In this document: positions 34,083 to 43,333 of the stretch, in pieces | How positions within the stretch are numbered: position 1 is the first letter of the stretch | How the letters are laid out: every line of letters begins with the position of its first letter | NCBI GenBank assembly: GCA_039090855.1 | Contig: CM077022.1 | Span: 71,076,971-71,140,970 of the forward strand | Source: Macrothele yani | Taxonomy: Eukaryota > Arthropoda > Arachnida > Araneae > Macrothelidae | DNA length: 64,000 nucleotides | Direction of reading: 5' to 3' | Notes under the pieces: model-generated | What the model was told of the DNA's origin: nothing | The model's database searches: none | What the model saw: only the letters and a program-made list of their open reading frames with translations | Made by a program: the position numbers and the translations under genes

Positions 34083-34493
34083 AAAAACGGAGAAGGTCGA
34101 CAGACATCAAAGAGAAGTCATCGCTCTTTCCACGTTTATAAGTGAGTCATGGAAAAATTCTCATTGGCCGCCACCGGGAATCGAACGCAGGGTCCACTTA
34201 TAAACGTGGAACCTGGGTTCGATTCCCGGTGGTGGCCAATGAGAATTGTTCCATGACACTTATAAGCGTGGAACCCTGGGTTCGATTCCCGGTGGTGGCC
34301 AATGAGAATTGTTCCATGACTCACTTATAAACGTGAAACCCTGGGTTCGATTCCCGGTGGTGGCCAATGAGAATTGTTCTATGACTCACTTATAAACGTG
34401 GAAACCTGGGTTCGATTCCCGGTGGCGGCCAATGAGAATTTTTCCATGACTCACTTATAAACGTGGAAGAGCGATGACTTCTCTTTGATGTTC
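34083..34493. repeat. palindromic tandem array of tRNA-like 63-65-bp units
   Basis: Left arm (about 34106-34195: CATCAAAGAGAAGTCATCGC...ATTCTCATTGGCCGCCACCG) is the reverse complement of the right arm (about 34408-34493). Between them are units containing GGGTTCGATTCCCGG (a tRNA B box) at 34215, 34278, 34343 and 34408, all in plus orientation. The left arm carries one unit inverted. The whole could fold into a hairpin of about 90 bp. Confidence 0.9.
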
Positions 34494-34524
34494 CTAGTCC
34501 ACGTCAAATGTCTGTATTAAGGTC

Positions 34525-35290
34525 AACAAAAACACATTTTCTCCCCCTAGCGGAAAATCTGCGCGTTAATTGAAATACACAGTTCCCGCAGAGTTCTCCG
34601 TGGCTAAGGGAACCACTACAAAAAAAAAAAAAAAATCAATCGGATTCCTAAACTCGGTAAAGCATTTGCAAATAGAATGACTCCTTGCACTCCCTAGCGG
34701 CAGAAATGTGAGTAACGAAAAATCAGAAATGATATTGGAAATCTATAAAATTCTTATCGTATGCGAAACCTGTAAAAATCACAATTGTTTAGAGGAAGAT
34801 ATCCGAAAGGAACGTATTTTTTTCAAATTAGACAATTAGGAACACAGATATGGCAGAAACCGTAATACAAATTTACGCTCCGTAGCGGGAAAACTGTACG
34901 CAATTTGAGCAAAAAAAGTGCGAAAAAATGTTCATCATGGTGAATTTCTTTCTACCAAGACAAAAAAAAAAAAAAAAAAAAAAAACATTTCACTTGCATG
35001 TTTAGCATCGACAATGATCTTGCAAATGGCAATGTACACAGACACTCCCTACCGGCAGAACTGTGCATTATGAAAAGGAGGAAATATGAGTAAAGTACTT
35101 TTCATAGCGGCAGTTATGGAATGAAAAAAGATTTTGTTTTCAAGTACGACTTTTAGAAGCAGAGGTAGCAGTGGCGTATGGTGACCTGAAATTTATCCGG
35201 GGCTAAATATTTTTAAAATTGCTGACAACTTTTTTCCATACTATGAAATATAGTTTCAGTGGATTGTAAAGTTTCTAAACGCCACCTGCT
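34525..35290 (-). repeat. diverged inverted relatives of the CTCF-like modules
   Basis: CCCCCTAGCGGAAAATCTG (34545), TCCCTAGCGGCAGAA (34692), CTCCGTAGCGGGAAAA (34878), TCCCTACCGGCAGAA (35045) and GCCACCTGCTG (35281) are reverse-oriented, decayed forms of the TTCCGCTAGGGGGCG motif, spaced 150-190 bp apart. They face the 29.5-32 kb array across about 2.5 kb. Confidence 0.65.
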
Positions 35291-35365
35291 GAAGACATAT
35301 TTAAATACATAGAATGAAGTAGCAATTTAATTTATATACATGCAGTGCTGCATAACATTAAAAAA

Positions 35366-36163
35366 ACAGTACAAACAAAACAGTAGAAAACAGCGGAAAC
35401 AAAACGGTAGTAAACAGTAGAAACAAAACAGAAGTAAATAGTAGAAAAACAATAGTAAACAGCAGAAACAAAAAGGTAGGGAACAGTAGAAGCAAAACGG
35501 TAGTAAACAGTAGAAACAAAACAGTAGTAAACAGCGGAAACAAAATGGTAGTAAACAGTGGAAACAAAATGGTAGTAAACAGCAGAAACAAAACAGTAGT
35601 AAACAGTAGAAACAAAACAGTAAACAGCAGAAACAAAAAATTAGCAAACATCAGAAACAAAACGGTAGTAAACAGTAGAAGCAAAACAGCAACAACAGAA
35701 ACAAAACAGTAGTAACCAGTAGAAACGGAACAGTAAACAGCAGAAACAAAACAGTAGTAAACAGCGGAAACAAAATTGTAGTAAACAGTAGAAACAAAAC
35801 AGTAGTAAACAGCAGAAACAAAAAGGTAGTAAACAGTAGAAACAAAACAGTAATAAACAACAGAAACAAAACAGTAGTAAACACTAGAAACAAAACAGTA
35901 AACAGCAGAAACAAAAAATTAGCAAACATCAGAAACAAAACGGTAGTAAACAGTAGAACCAAAGCAGCAACAACAGAAACAAAACAGTAGTAACCAGTAG
36001 AAACGAAACAGTAAACAGCAGAAACAAAACAGTAGTAAACAACAGAAAAAAACGGTAGTAAACAATAGAAGCAAAACAGTAATAAACAACAGATACAAAA
36101 TGGTAGTAAACAGTAGAAGCAAAACAGTAATAAACAACAGATACAAAATGGTAGTAAACAGTA
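35366..36163. repeat. 24-bp minisatellite with 278-bp higher-order period
   Basis: Unit GTAGTAAACAGTAGAAACAA then AACA. A marked variant block (AAAAATTAGCAAACATCAG and following) occurs at 35633 and again at about 35911, so a 278-bp segment was duplicated. Leu/Phe-rich open frames on the minus strand reflect the 24-bp (8-codon) period. The right edge abuts ELL-like coding sequence directly. Confidence 0.9.
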
Positions 36164-36695
36164 GCCTCTTCGAATGCATTTAGCTGATCTTCAAGCGAAG
36201 CAAATTTCTTTGAGGCACTTTTGATTTTAGAGTGCAGGTATCGATACACTGTTAAACATTTTGTAGTAGGTTACCCCGAAAAGTGGTGCTACACCAGCTG
36301 CACCAGTTTGGGAAAAGGTAAACCACTGTGTGATGCACGAAACATACAAACACATGGTGCAATTATGCACCATATTATGGTATCCAACATGAACTGGGCA
36401 AAGTTGTACCCATTGGGCCATACTTTTGTATGTTTCTTGCCTCACACAGTGATTTACCGTTGTCTCAAAAATGGTGCAGCTGGTATAGCACCACTTTTTA
36501 GTGCAACCTGTTAAAATTTTTTTAACAATGTATTCCTCATACTCTGCACTAAAATCAGCCCTGTAATGTGCTCTGTGGTCTAAGGAACCTGTAACTCCAT
36601 ACAGCCTCAAAAACTCATAGCGATCAAAGTCTGACGATGATGAAGAATGTTCATTTTTAGAACCACAATAATCCATACTATCTTGGCTATCAGGA
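36164..36695 (-). pseudogene. ELL-family elongation factor exon (occludin/ELL homology domain), split by a MITE
   Basis: Two minus-strand coding blocks flank a MITE. Block 1 (36695-36531) reads SQDSMDYCGSKNEHSSSSSD, then YEFLRLYGVTGSLDHRAHYR and ADFSAEYEEY. Block 2 (36246-36164) reads RYLHSKIKSASKKF and ASLEDQLNAFEEA. Together they match the C-terminal domain shared by ELL RNA polymerase II elongation factors and occludin: the (Y)K-DFNAEY-EYR-LH-KI pattern, then F..L..QL. ELL acts in the nucleus in super elongation complexes. The acidic serine run before the domain is also ELL-like. Leaving out the MITE and one TA joins the blocks in frame. TTACCAG before block 1 could be a splice acceptor. 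The 3' side stops at the minisatellite, so the domain is incomplete. Gene exon or pseudogene cannot be decided here. Confidence 0.75.
36247..36530. mobile_element. 284-bp MITE inserted in the ELL-like exon
   Basis: Ends CACTGTTAAACATTTTGTAG and, reversed, CATTGTTAAAAAAATTTTAA. The inverted repeats continue inward for about 100 bp (AAGTGGTGCTACACCAGCTG against AAGTGGTGCTATACCAGCTG). TA lies on both sides (36245-36246 and 36531-36532), as for Tc1/mariner-mobilised MITEs. No coding capacity. Confidence 0.85.
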
Positions 36696-36705
36696 CTGGT
36701 AAGGA

Positions 36706-36934
36706 CCGCCCCGGTGGAGCCGTGGTCTAAGCGATGGCTTTTGATCATTCGTCCGAGATGGGTCCGGGTTCGAATCATCGGTGAGGCATAGATATTGTGT
36801 TTGTCTAACGGCACTGGCTCTCCCCCTTCCCTAGAACTAGTGGCTCTAAATTAGAGACGGCCGATTGTTTATAGCCCAATGAGTTGCTCATGGTGGTCGT
36901 TAAACACCCGATCAAAAAAAAAAAAAAAAAAAAG
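36706..36934 (+). mobile_element. tRNA-derived SINE, family S3
   Basis: CCGCCCCGGTGGAGCCGTGG start, B box GGGTTCGAATC, 3' end GTGGTCGTTAAACACC and a poly-A of 19. It abuts the 5' edge of the ELL-like exon. A clear target duplication is not visible. Confidence 0.9.
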
Positions 36935-37081
36935 GGAAGAAGAACTGTCTAGGCTCATACTGATGGTAAACTACATATTTATTTCCGGTAGTTTTGTTAA
37001 AAATCCTGGGTTCCATTATTCTCTAAGTAAGGGAATCTATTTGCTGCAATGTACAATCCCTTTGGCAATTACATGCATGTA

Positions 37082-37994
37082 TTAGGTGCTTGAATTAATT
37101 CCCGCTGTTGCCCAATATAGCGCAGCTGTGGTGCGCTGTGACCCGGGCCACACGTAACCTCCCTTTAACACGCACGTACCGTCCGTAGTCTGGGCGAAGC
37201 AGTGTGTGACACGCGATCGGAGGACACATAACACGAGTTTGTATCGCATTCACCATGTCGAGCTTCTTACCAAAAAAGGAACATTTGCGGGAAGCATTAC
37301 TCTTCTGCTTTCATCTCAAGAAATCTGCAGCGGAAAGTCATCGTTTGCTAGTGCAGGCCTATGGGGAACATGCCCTAACGGAAACAACATGCAGAGAGTG
37401 GTTCCGACGCTTCAAAGTCAACGAATGCGACGTGAAGGACAAAGAGCGCCCTGGGCCGCCGAAAAAGTTCGAAGATGGCGAATTGGAGGCCTTATTGGAC
37501 GAGTATTGATGTCAGATGCTCCACGAGTTGTCTGAAACACTGCGGGTCGGTGAGGCAACGGTTAGCAAACATTTAAAGGCAATGGGAGTGATCCAGAAGA
37601 TCGGAAACTGGATCCCATACGACAATGTTATTCTTCTCCACGACAACGCTAGACCTCATGTCGCCAAATCCGTGAAGGAACTCTTGGAGGCACTTGGCTG
37701 GGACTTCGTATCCCACCCGCCTTATTCCCCGGACATTAATTCCTCGGACTTCCATTTGTTCCGGTCGCTACAACATGGGCTGTCAGAGCAGCACTCCCTT
37801 TCTGTCGTGGATATCCAAAAATGCCTCGAAAGAACCTGCATTTTTGTACAGCGCAATCCATTTGTTACCCCAACGGTGGGAAAGGGTCGTAGCTGCCAAC
37901 GGACACTACTTTGAATAGACTATCCTGTACCGTTCTGTGGCAACACAGAGGTGCTTGGGTGGCAAAAACAGCGGTAATTAATTCAAGCACCTAA
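37082..37994 (+). mobile_element. mariner deletion derivative, copy 1
   Basis: Termini TTAGGTGCTTGAATTAATTC and the reverse complement ending AAGCACCTAA, flanked by TA (37080-37081, 37995-37996). At 913 bp it is about 370 bp shorter than a full mariner because the middle of the transposase is missing. Copy 2 at 57757-58756 has the same deletion. Confidence 0.9.
37255..37918 (+). pseudogene. mariner transposase lacking the first catalytic block
   Basis: MSSFLPKKEHLREALLFCF opens the first helix-turn-helix, with TTCREWFRRFKVNECDVKD and GPPKKFEDGELEALLDEY next. TGA follows at 37507-37509. The same frame continues ETLRVGEATVSKHLKAMGVI and GNWIPYDNVILLHDNARPHV. The GNWIPY block normally leads into about 120 residues carrying the TGDEKW Asp; here it jumps straight to the HDNARPH block. 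The third Asp block is YSPDINSSDFHLF. A frameshift near 37830 precedes LLPQRWERVVAANGHYFE. It cannot be catalytic but keeps both DNA-binding motifs. Confidence 0.9.
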
Positions 37995-38168
37995 TACAAA
38001 TCGATGCGATTAGTGTCGACATAAAATTACCTGCAGTTTTTACTAATAGGCCAAAATAAAGAAATTCTTATTTTTCGCAGTACACTGACTTCGTCATCCC
38101 CTTGGGTGGAGCATAAAGAATGTGTAATAGGGGTACTAAAATAAAACAATGTCACATTTACATACATA

Positions 38169-39388
38169 CACTGAAGAGCAATTGAATTAAAGATACCTGT
38201 CTAGTAACGTGTAGCACCACCTTTCGTCCTGATGACGGCTGCGATTCGTCTCGGCATGGACTCGACAAGACACCGGAAGCATTGGGAAGCCATACGGATC
38301 CACGACCCCTGAACAAGTTCCCACAGTTCACGAAGATTTGATGGAGCGGTGTTAGAGCCTGGAACATCTCTCTCTCGAGGGCATCCCAGATGAGCTCGAT
38401 GGGATTGAGGTCAGGTGACCTAGCTGGCCAAGGAAGCGAAGTCACGTCGGTGGAGTGTTCATCCAACCATTCGGATACAATTCGGGAGCGATGGTACGGT
38501 GCATTGTCTTGTTGCAGGATGAGGTCTCCAGTGGGATGTTGAAGACGCACAAACGAGAGCAAATGGTCGTCCAGGATATCCCGGTAACATTGGCCTGTGA
38601 GGCGATGTCACTCGTACCAGGGGTCCCATTTCAGTCCACGTGAACAGTCCCCAGATGAGATGCCACCCCACCAGCTTGAAAAGTACCCTGCTGGCAAGAA
38701 GGATCCATCGCTTCATGTGGTTTGCGCCGTACTCGTATCCTGCCATCCGAATGTACCAACGTGAATCTCGACTCATCAGCCCAGGCAACATTTTCCCACA
38801 TGTCTAGGGTCAAGTGGCGATGTTCCCGCGCCCATGCTAATCTTTGCACCCTGTGATGTGCGGTCAGCAGCGGTACCCTCGCGGGGCGATGGCTTCTGTA
38901 CCCCATAGCGAGGAGATAGTTATGGATGGTGTGGCTGCTTACACGTTTTTGGGCACCAGCGTTGAATTGCCGAGTGATTTCTTGCACTGTGGCCCGTCTA
39001 TCCGCTGTTACAATGCGAGCTAGCAGACGATTGCGCCACTCATATCCACACGCTGTTGTCCACGGCAGTTGGCCCTTGCAGGGATGGTTTTACCGGATTC
39101 GATGTACTCACGGTGCACCCGTGACACAGTGGCTCGTGAAAATCCCAGTGCCTGAACGACTTCCGAGATGGAGTGACCCATTCGTCGGGCCACGACAATT
39201 TGCCCACGATCAAATGCGCTTAGATCCTTCGTCTTACCCATACTGCGTCCGACTCTTACTGATTCCCGTCGCATCACTCTTTATATTGTCGGATTGCTGC
39301 ATACGTCATGTCGTTTCCGTTTACAGGCCCGCCCACAACGCCACATTTGCATAACGCCAGCTGTCTCTAATTCAATTGCTCTTTAGTG
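38169..39388 (-). mobile_element. Tc1-type element, family T3, copy 2
   Basis: Termini CACTGAAGAGCAATTGAATT (left) and AATTCAATTGCTCTTTAGTG (right), each flanked by TA. 1220 bp. It is immediately followed by a T2 element starting at 39399, with only TATATATATA between. Confidence 0.9.
38201..39241 (-). pseudogene. Tc1 transposase T3, frame-broken
   Basis: MGKTKDLSAFDRGQIVVARR opens the first helix-turn-helix (SISEVVQALGFSRATVSRV). After a frame change come VQEITRQFNAGAQKRVSSHT, LLAMGYRSHRPARVPLLT, LAWAREHRHLTLDMW and VAWADESRFTLVHSDGRIRV (Asp 1). The last third shifts frame again: ILQQDNAPYHRSRIV (Asp 2) and ARSPDLNPIELIW, where NPIEH is changed to NPIEL with the Glu kept. The C-terminal VESMPRRIAAVIR region is out of frame. 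About 345 codons overall. The minus-strand block order is correct and only small indels break it. Confidence 0.85.
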
Positions 39389-39398
39389 TATATATATA

Positions 39399-40806
39399 CA
39401 CTGCTGGCCACCCAAAATGCAACACCAAGAAGGACACGAGATAGCAAAGCCAGATTTACTGGACACACAACAACAGATACAAAGATGAAACGATTGAGCT
39501 TACAGGCCCGTGCGACTTGCGGAACACGCAGACATCAATAGTTCGTGTGGCCCCCATGGCTGGCAATAACGGCCGCTACACGCCACAGCATTGAACGAAA
39601 GAGGCTTTGGATGTGGGCTTGGGGTATGTCCGTCCAGGCTGCTTCCACAGGTTGCCATAGTTCATCGGGCGTAGCCGCGGGTGGTGCTTGCTGGGCCACT
39701 CGGTTGCCGATTAGCGACCAGACGTGTTCGATGGGCGACATATCGGGAGAACAAGCGGGCCACGGCAGCAGTGACACCTGGTGGGCCGTGAAGAATTGTT
39801 GCACGATGCGTGCCACGTGCGGGCGCGCATTCTCCTGTTGAAACGCGGCCGCTGGCAGGTCCTGTAGGTAAGGGAGGACTACAGGCTCCAAAACGTCGGT
39901 GATGTAGCGGTAGCTGTTGAGTGTACCGGCGATGCGTACCAGAGGGGAGCGTGTGACATATCCAATTGCGCCCCAAACCATAACGCCAGGCGACGGACCG
40001 GTATGGCGATACATAATGCAGGCGTCATACAGTCTCTCGCCGCGGTGCCGCCACACGCGGATCCGACCATCGTAGTGTCGCAGGCAGAAGCGGGATTCAT
40101 CGGGGAAGACAATGTCGTGCCCTTCCGTAGTCCAGGTGCGGCGTTCAACGGCCCACTGCCTCCGCACTCGCCGGTGGTGTAACGTCAGTGGTAATCGGAG
40201 TAATGGGTGCCTTGCGACAAGTCCCCGCTCCTGCAGACGACGACGAACGGTACGTGCTGACACAGGTTGTTGCGCAACACACCCTAATTCCTGCTCTTAC
40301 GTTCGTGATGAGGCAGTGCGAGCCGTCAATGCCCGCCGCACAACATGCCGGCACTCTAGCTCGGTGGTATGCCGCGGCTGCGGCAATCGCTCACGTCGGT
40401 CCGTCCGCCCCTCCTGCACCCACGGAATCCATACTCGCCTCACTGTGGCTCGATGTTGTCCCACACGGGCGCAGATGTCTCGGTACGATAAACCGCTGTC
40501 GCGATAAGCCACTATTCGTCCTCTGTCGAACTTCGAAAGTTCTGGAATGACTTCCTTATTCTGCGACGAGGCATCAAGAAGCTTCCCACGCACAGGTCCG
40601 GCAGCACAACACACTTCCACTACTTACACCCCGCCTTCTGTGCACCCTTCTTATAGTGTTTCTCGGGGGCGTGCCGGCCGCACATGATTTGCACATGCCC
40701 TGCAATGCTAATCGTTTGCACGTCCTCTCGCGGGAGACGCAGGCTGCGAATTTCAAGCCAATCGGATGCTTCCTTCTTGGTGTTGCATTTTGTGTGGCCA
40801 GCAGGG
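39399..40806 (-). mobile_element. Tc1-type element, family T2, copy 2
   Basis: Starts CACTGCTGGCCACCCAAAAT after TA and ends ...GTGGCCAGCAGGG before TA (40807-40808). 1408 bp, colinear with 21339-22731. Confidence 0.9.
39535..40580 (-). pseudogene. Tc1 transposase T2, few lesions
   Basis: Family start MPRRRIR is present but a one-base loss near 40533 shifts the frame. From KFDRGRIVAYRDSGLSYRDI the frame runs on with a single TAA at 40297-40299 (after SSRT, where copy 1 has TLAQELGC) to the natural TGA after HTNY. Blocks: IVFPDESRFCLRH (Asp 1), FQQENARPH (second Asp changed to Glu), CSPDMSPIEHVW (Glu). The core and both helix-turn-helix regions are complete. Compared with copy 1, lesions differ, so each copy decayed separately. 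Confidence 0.9.
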
Positions 40807-40956
40807 TATATTCAATAGTGTAAATACGAAAAACACAATACAGGCAAAATGAAAATGAATGAATGAAGAATTACTATATGAAAAAGTAGAAATAAGAAAT
40901 GAGATATTGTACCTGGTAGCGCAAAGCAGCTTGTCAGAGTCATATCCATATGTTAA

Positions 40957-41287
40957 GACTTGAAAGAATTGCATTTTGAAAACATCCGAAGTCCGCCCAC
41001 CCACGGTCTAAGACTTCGTTTGTTGGTTCTTAGTAACTTCGTTTAAGTTCATCACTGTTCGTTTGGTGTGTGGCTTTGGGGACACTTCTGGCAGGCTTTT
41101 GGCTAAAGCCAGCTTTAGTCAAAATACCGAAAAGCCACTTCTATCTTGCAGGTGTTCCCCCTGACGAGAAATGCAAGAGAGTTGTTATTTATTCTGCATT
41201 TTGGTCGTGTTCATTTGGGCTAATGTTGTTTGCTTATTCGTGGGTGGGCGGTCTTCGGATGCTTTCAAAATGCAATTCTTTAAAGTT
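40957..41287. mobile_element. MITE with ~50-bp inverted repeats and TTAA flanks
   Basis: GACTTGAAAGAATTGCATTT...CGCCCACCCAC at left and the reverse complement at right (about 41236-41287). TTAA at 40953-40956 and 41288-41291. There is no coding sequence. It abuts the (AT)n tract at the end of the RTE array. Confidence 0.75.
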
Positions 41288-41323
41288 TTAATATATATAT
41301 ATATATCATCATCATCATCATTG

Positions 41324-43333
41324 TCAACCATTATCAATCCACTGCTGGACGAAGGTCTCCCCAAGTTTCCTCCACAACGGTCTGTCTTGTGCCAGTCTCC
41401 TCCATGTCACCCCTGCATACTTTCGAATTTCATCCACCCATCTCCCATGTGGTCTTCTTCTGGGTCTTTTCCTGTCCCTTGGAATCCAATCTAAAATTTC
41501 GGCTGTCCATCGATGATCTGTCCTTCTGGCAGTATGTCCAGCCCATTGCCATTTCAGGGATTTAACTCTGATCATGATGTCTTCCACTCTTGTCATTTTT
41601 CGGATCCACGAGTTCCTCTTCTTATCTCTCCTGGTTACACCAAGTATGCACCTCTCCATGCTTCTTTGAGTTGTCTGCAGCCTTTGTATGTCTCTTTTAG
41701 TTAAGGTCCACGTCTCTGCACCATACGTAAGCACTGGAAGGATGCATTGATCAAACACTTTTCTTTTAAGACATAATGGCATATTGCTCTTGAAAATTAT
41801 GCTGTTTCTTCCAAAAGCTCTCCAGGCAAGTTTTGTACGCCGATTAATTTCTTCATCAATGTGACCCTCACTTGATATCTGCTGTCCAAGATAAACGTAC
41901 GTGTCTGTTATCTCCAGCTTTTCTCCATCAATCGATAAATCTTCATTTCTTGTAAAAGCATTGAACATCACTTTTGTCTTCTGAAAGTTCATTTTTAATC
42001 CCACTTCTTTACTCTTGTCAGCAAGTTCCTGGATCATACTCTGCAGCTCTGATGGGCTAGTTGCAAAAATGACTACGTCATCAGCAAAACGAAGGTGGGT
42101 TAGATAATCTCCATTAATCTTTATCCCCTTGTTTTCCCAGCTCAGCGACTGAAAGACATTTTCCAATGTGGCATTAAAGAGCTTCGGAGATATGGTGTCA
42201 CCTTGTCTCACTCCCTTTCCAATTTTTATGTGTGTTGTATTTTCAAACAGCCTAATCTTTGCACTTGCATTTTCATAGATGTTATTAATAATATTAATGT
42301 ATGCATCTTCAATACCGCAGGTTTTCAGAGCCATTGTAACTGCTGATGGTTTCACCGAATCAAAGGCTTTTTCATAATCGATAAAAGCCATGCACAATGG
42401 AAGTTCATATTCTTTTGCTCTTTCAATTAGTTCTCTCAGCACATGGATATGATCTATTGTGCTGTAGCCACTCCTGAATCCAGCTTGTTCTCTCGGTTGA
42501 GCCATGTCCAGTGTTACCTTCAAGCGGTGTGAAAGAACTTTAGTGAAGATTTTATAAACTACTGATAGGAGGCTGATAGGTCTGTAGTTTCCGAGATCCT
42601 CAATGTCACCTTTCTTATGTAGCAGGATCATTGTAGCGGTGTTCCAATCTTCAGGAATCTTTCCTTCATTAAGGCATCGAGTGAAAATTTGGGCGAGTAC
42701 TGTTTCGATTTCTCCACTTGCTTCTTGTATGATGTCTACAGTAATTCCATCTTCTCCTGGAGCTTTTCCCCGCTTCATGTTCTTGATTGCATGTGCAACT
42801 TCTGCTGGAAGGATTGGAGGAACTCTGGTACTGGTATCTTTCATGATGTCTGGAGTGCATGTATCATCCCTTTCATATAATTTGGAGTAGAAATCTTTCA
42901 CTCTTGTCAAAATTTCGCCTCTATTTCTTGTTACAAAACCATCTTCTTTTCTCAGTGCCATAATCTGTTTTCTTCCCTTACTGAGATATCCCTTTGCTAT
43001 CTTTAGGCTTTGGTTGTTTTCAATTGCTTTCCTCACTAGTTCACAGTTAAATTTTCTAACGTCTTCAGTGATACTTTTTCGTACTGTCTTGCATAGCTCT
43101 ATATATTCCACTTTGGAAGTCACATCTTCTTTAGTTGTCCTCATCTCTCTTCTTTTTTGCATCAACATTTTCGTTTTTCCTGATAATTTATTTACATGCA
43201 ACTTGTTCTTAGACCCAGCTAATTTTGTTGCTGTTTCCATAAGAGCTTTGGTTACTTTTCTGTTAACTTCAGAGATGTCCACTTCTTCCGATGTTAGGCC
43301 TTCTAAAGCAGAGAACCTGTTCTTCAGTTCCAA
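41324..43333 (-). CDS. RTE reverse transcriptase (L1), open to its natural stop
   Basis: 669 codons without a stop. A connector (KNRFSALEGLTSEEVDISEV, then a lysine/arginine-rich helix region) leads to the polymerase: RGKAPGEDGITVDIIQ, NYRPISLLSVVYKIFTK, EQAGFRSGYSTIDHIHVLRE, AFIDYEKAFDSV, GVRQGDTISPKLF, LRFADDVVIF (catalytic Asp pair), GLKMNFQKTKVMF and YVYLGQQISSEGHI. The C-terminal part has LPVLTYGAETWTLTKRD and WAGHTARRTDHRW, ending FVQQWIDNG. Typical of the arthropod RTE family often labelled craniofacial development protein 2-like. Only the junction to the endonuclease is broken. Confidence 0.9.
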   Translation of the reverse strand: MELKNRFSALEGLTSEEVDISEVNRKVTKALMETATKLAGSKNKLHVNKLSGKTKMLMQKRREMRTTKEDVTSKVEYIELCKTVRKSITEDVRKFNCELVRKAIENNQSLKIAKGYLSKGRKQIMALRKEDGFVTRNRGEILTRVKDFYSKLYERDDTCTPDIMKDTSTRVPPILPAEVAHAIKNMKRGKAPGEDGITVDIIQEASGEIETVLAQIFTRCLNEGKIPEDWNTATMILLHKKGDIEDLGNYRPISLLSVVYKIFTKVLSHRLKVTLDMAQPREQAGFRSGYSTIDHIHVLRELIERAKEYELPLCMAFIDYEKAFDSVKPSAVTMALKTCGIEDAYINIINNIYENASAKIRLFENTTHIKIGKGVRQGDTISPKLFNATLENVFQSLSWENKGIKINGDYLTHLRFADDVVIFATSPSELQSMIQELADKSKEVGLKMNFQKTKVMFNAFTRNEDLSIDGEKLEITDTYVYLGQQISSEGHIDEEINRRTKLAWRAFGRNSIIFKSNMPLCLKRKVFDQCILPVLTYGAETWTLTKRDIQRLQTTQRSMERCILGVTRRDKKRNSWIRKMTRVEDIMIRVKSLKWQWAGHTARRTDHRWTAEILDWIPRDRKRPRRRPHGRWVDEIRKYAGVTWRRLAQDRPLWRKLGETFVQQWIDNG

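Noticed and set aside
35327..36249. Leu/Phe-rich membrane-like proteins on the minus strand
   Set aside because: They are translations of the 24-bp minisatellite in its different frames.
36247..36530. The 195-codon minus-strand frame 36814-36227 as one protein
   Set aside because: Its first part is SINE, its middle ELL-like exon and its last part MITE. It is open by chance across three unrelated pieces.
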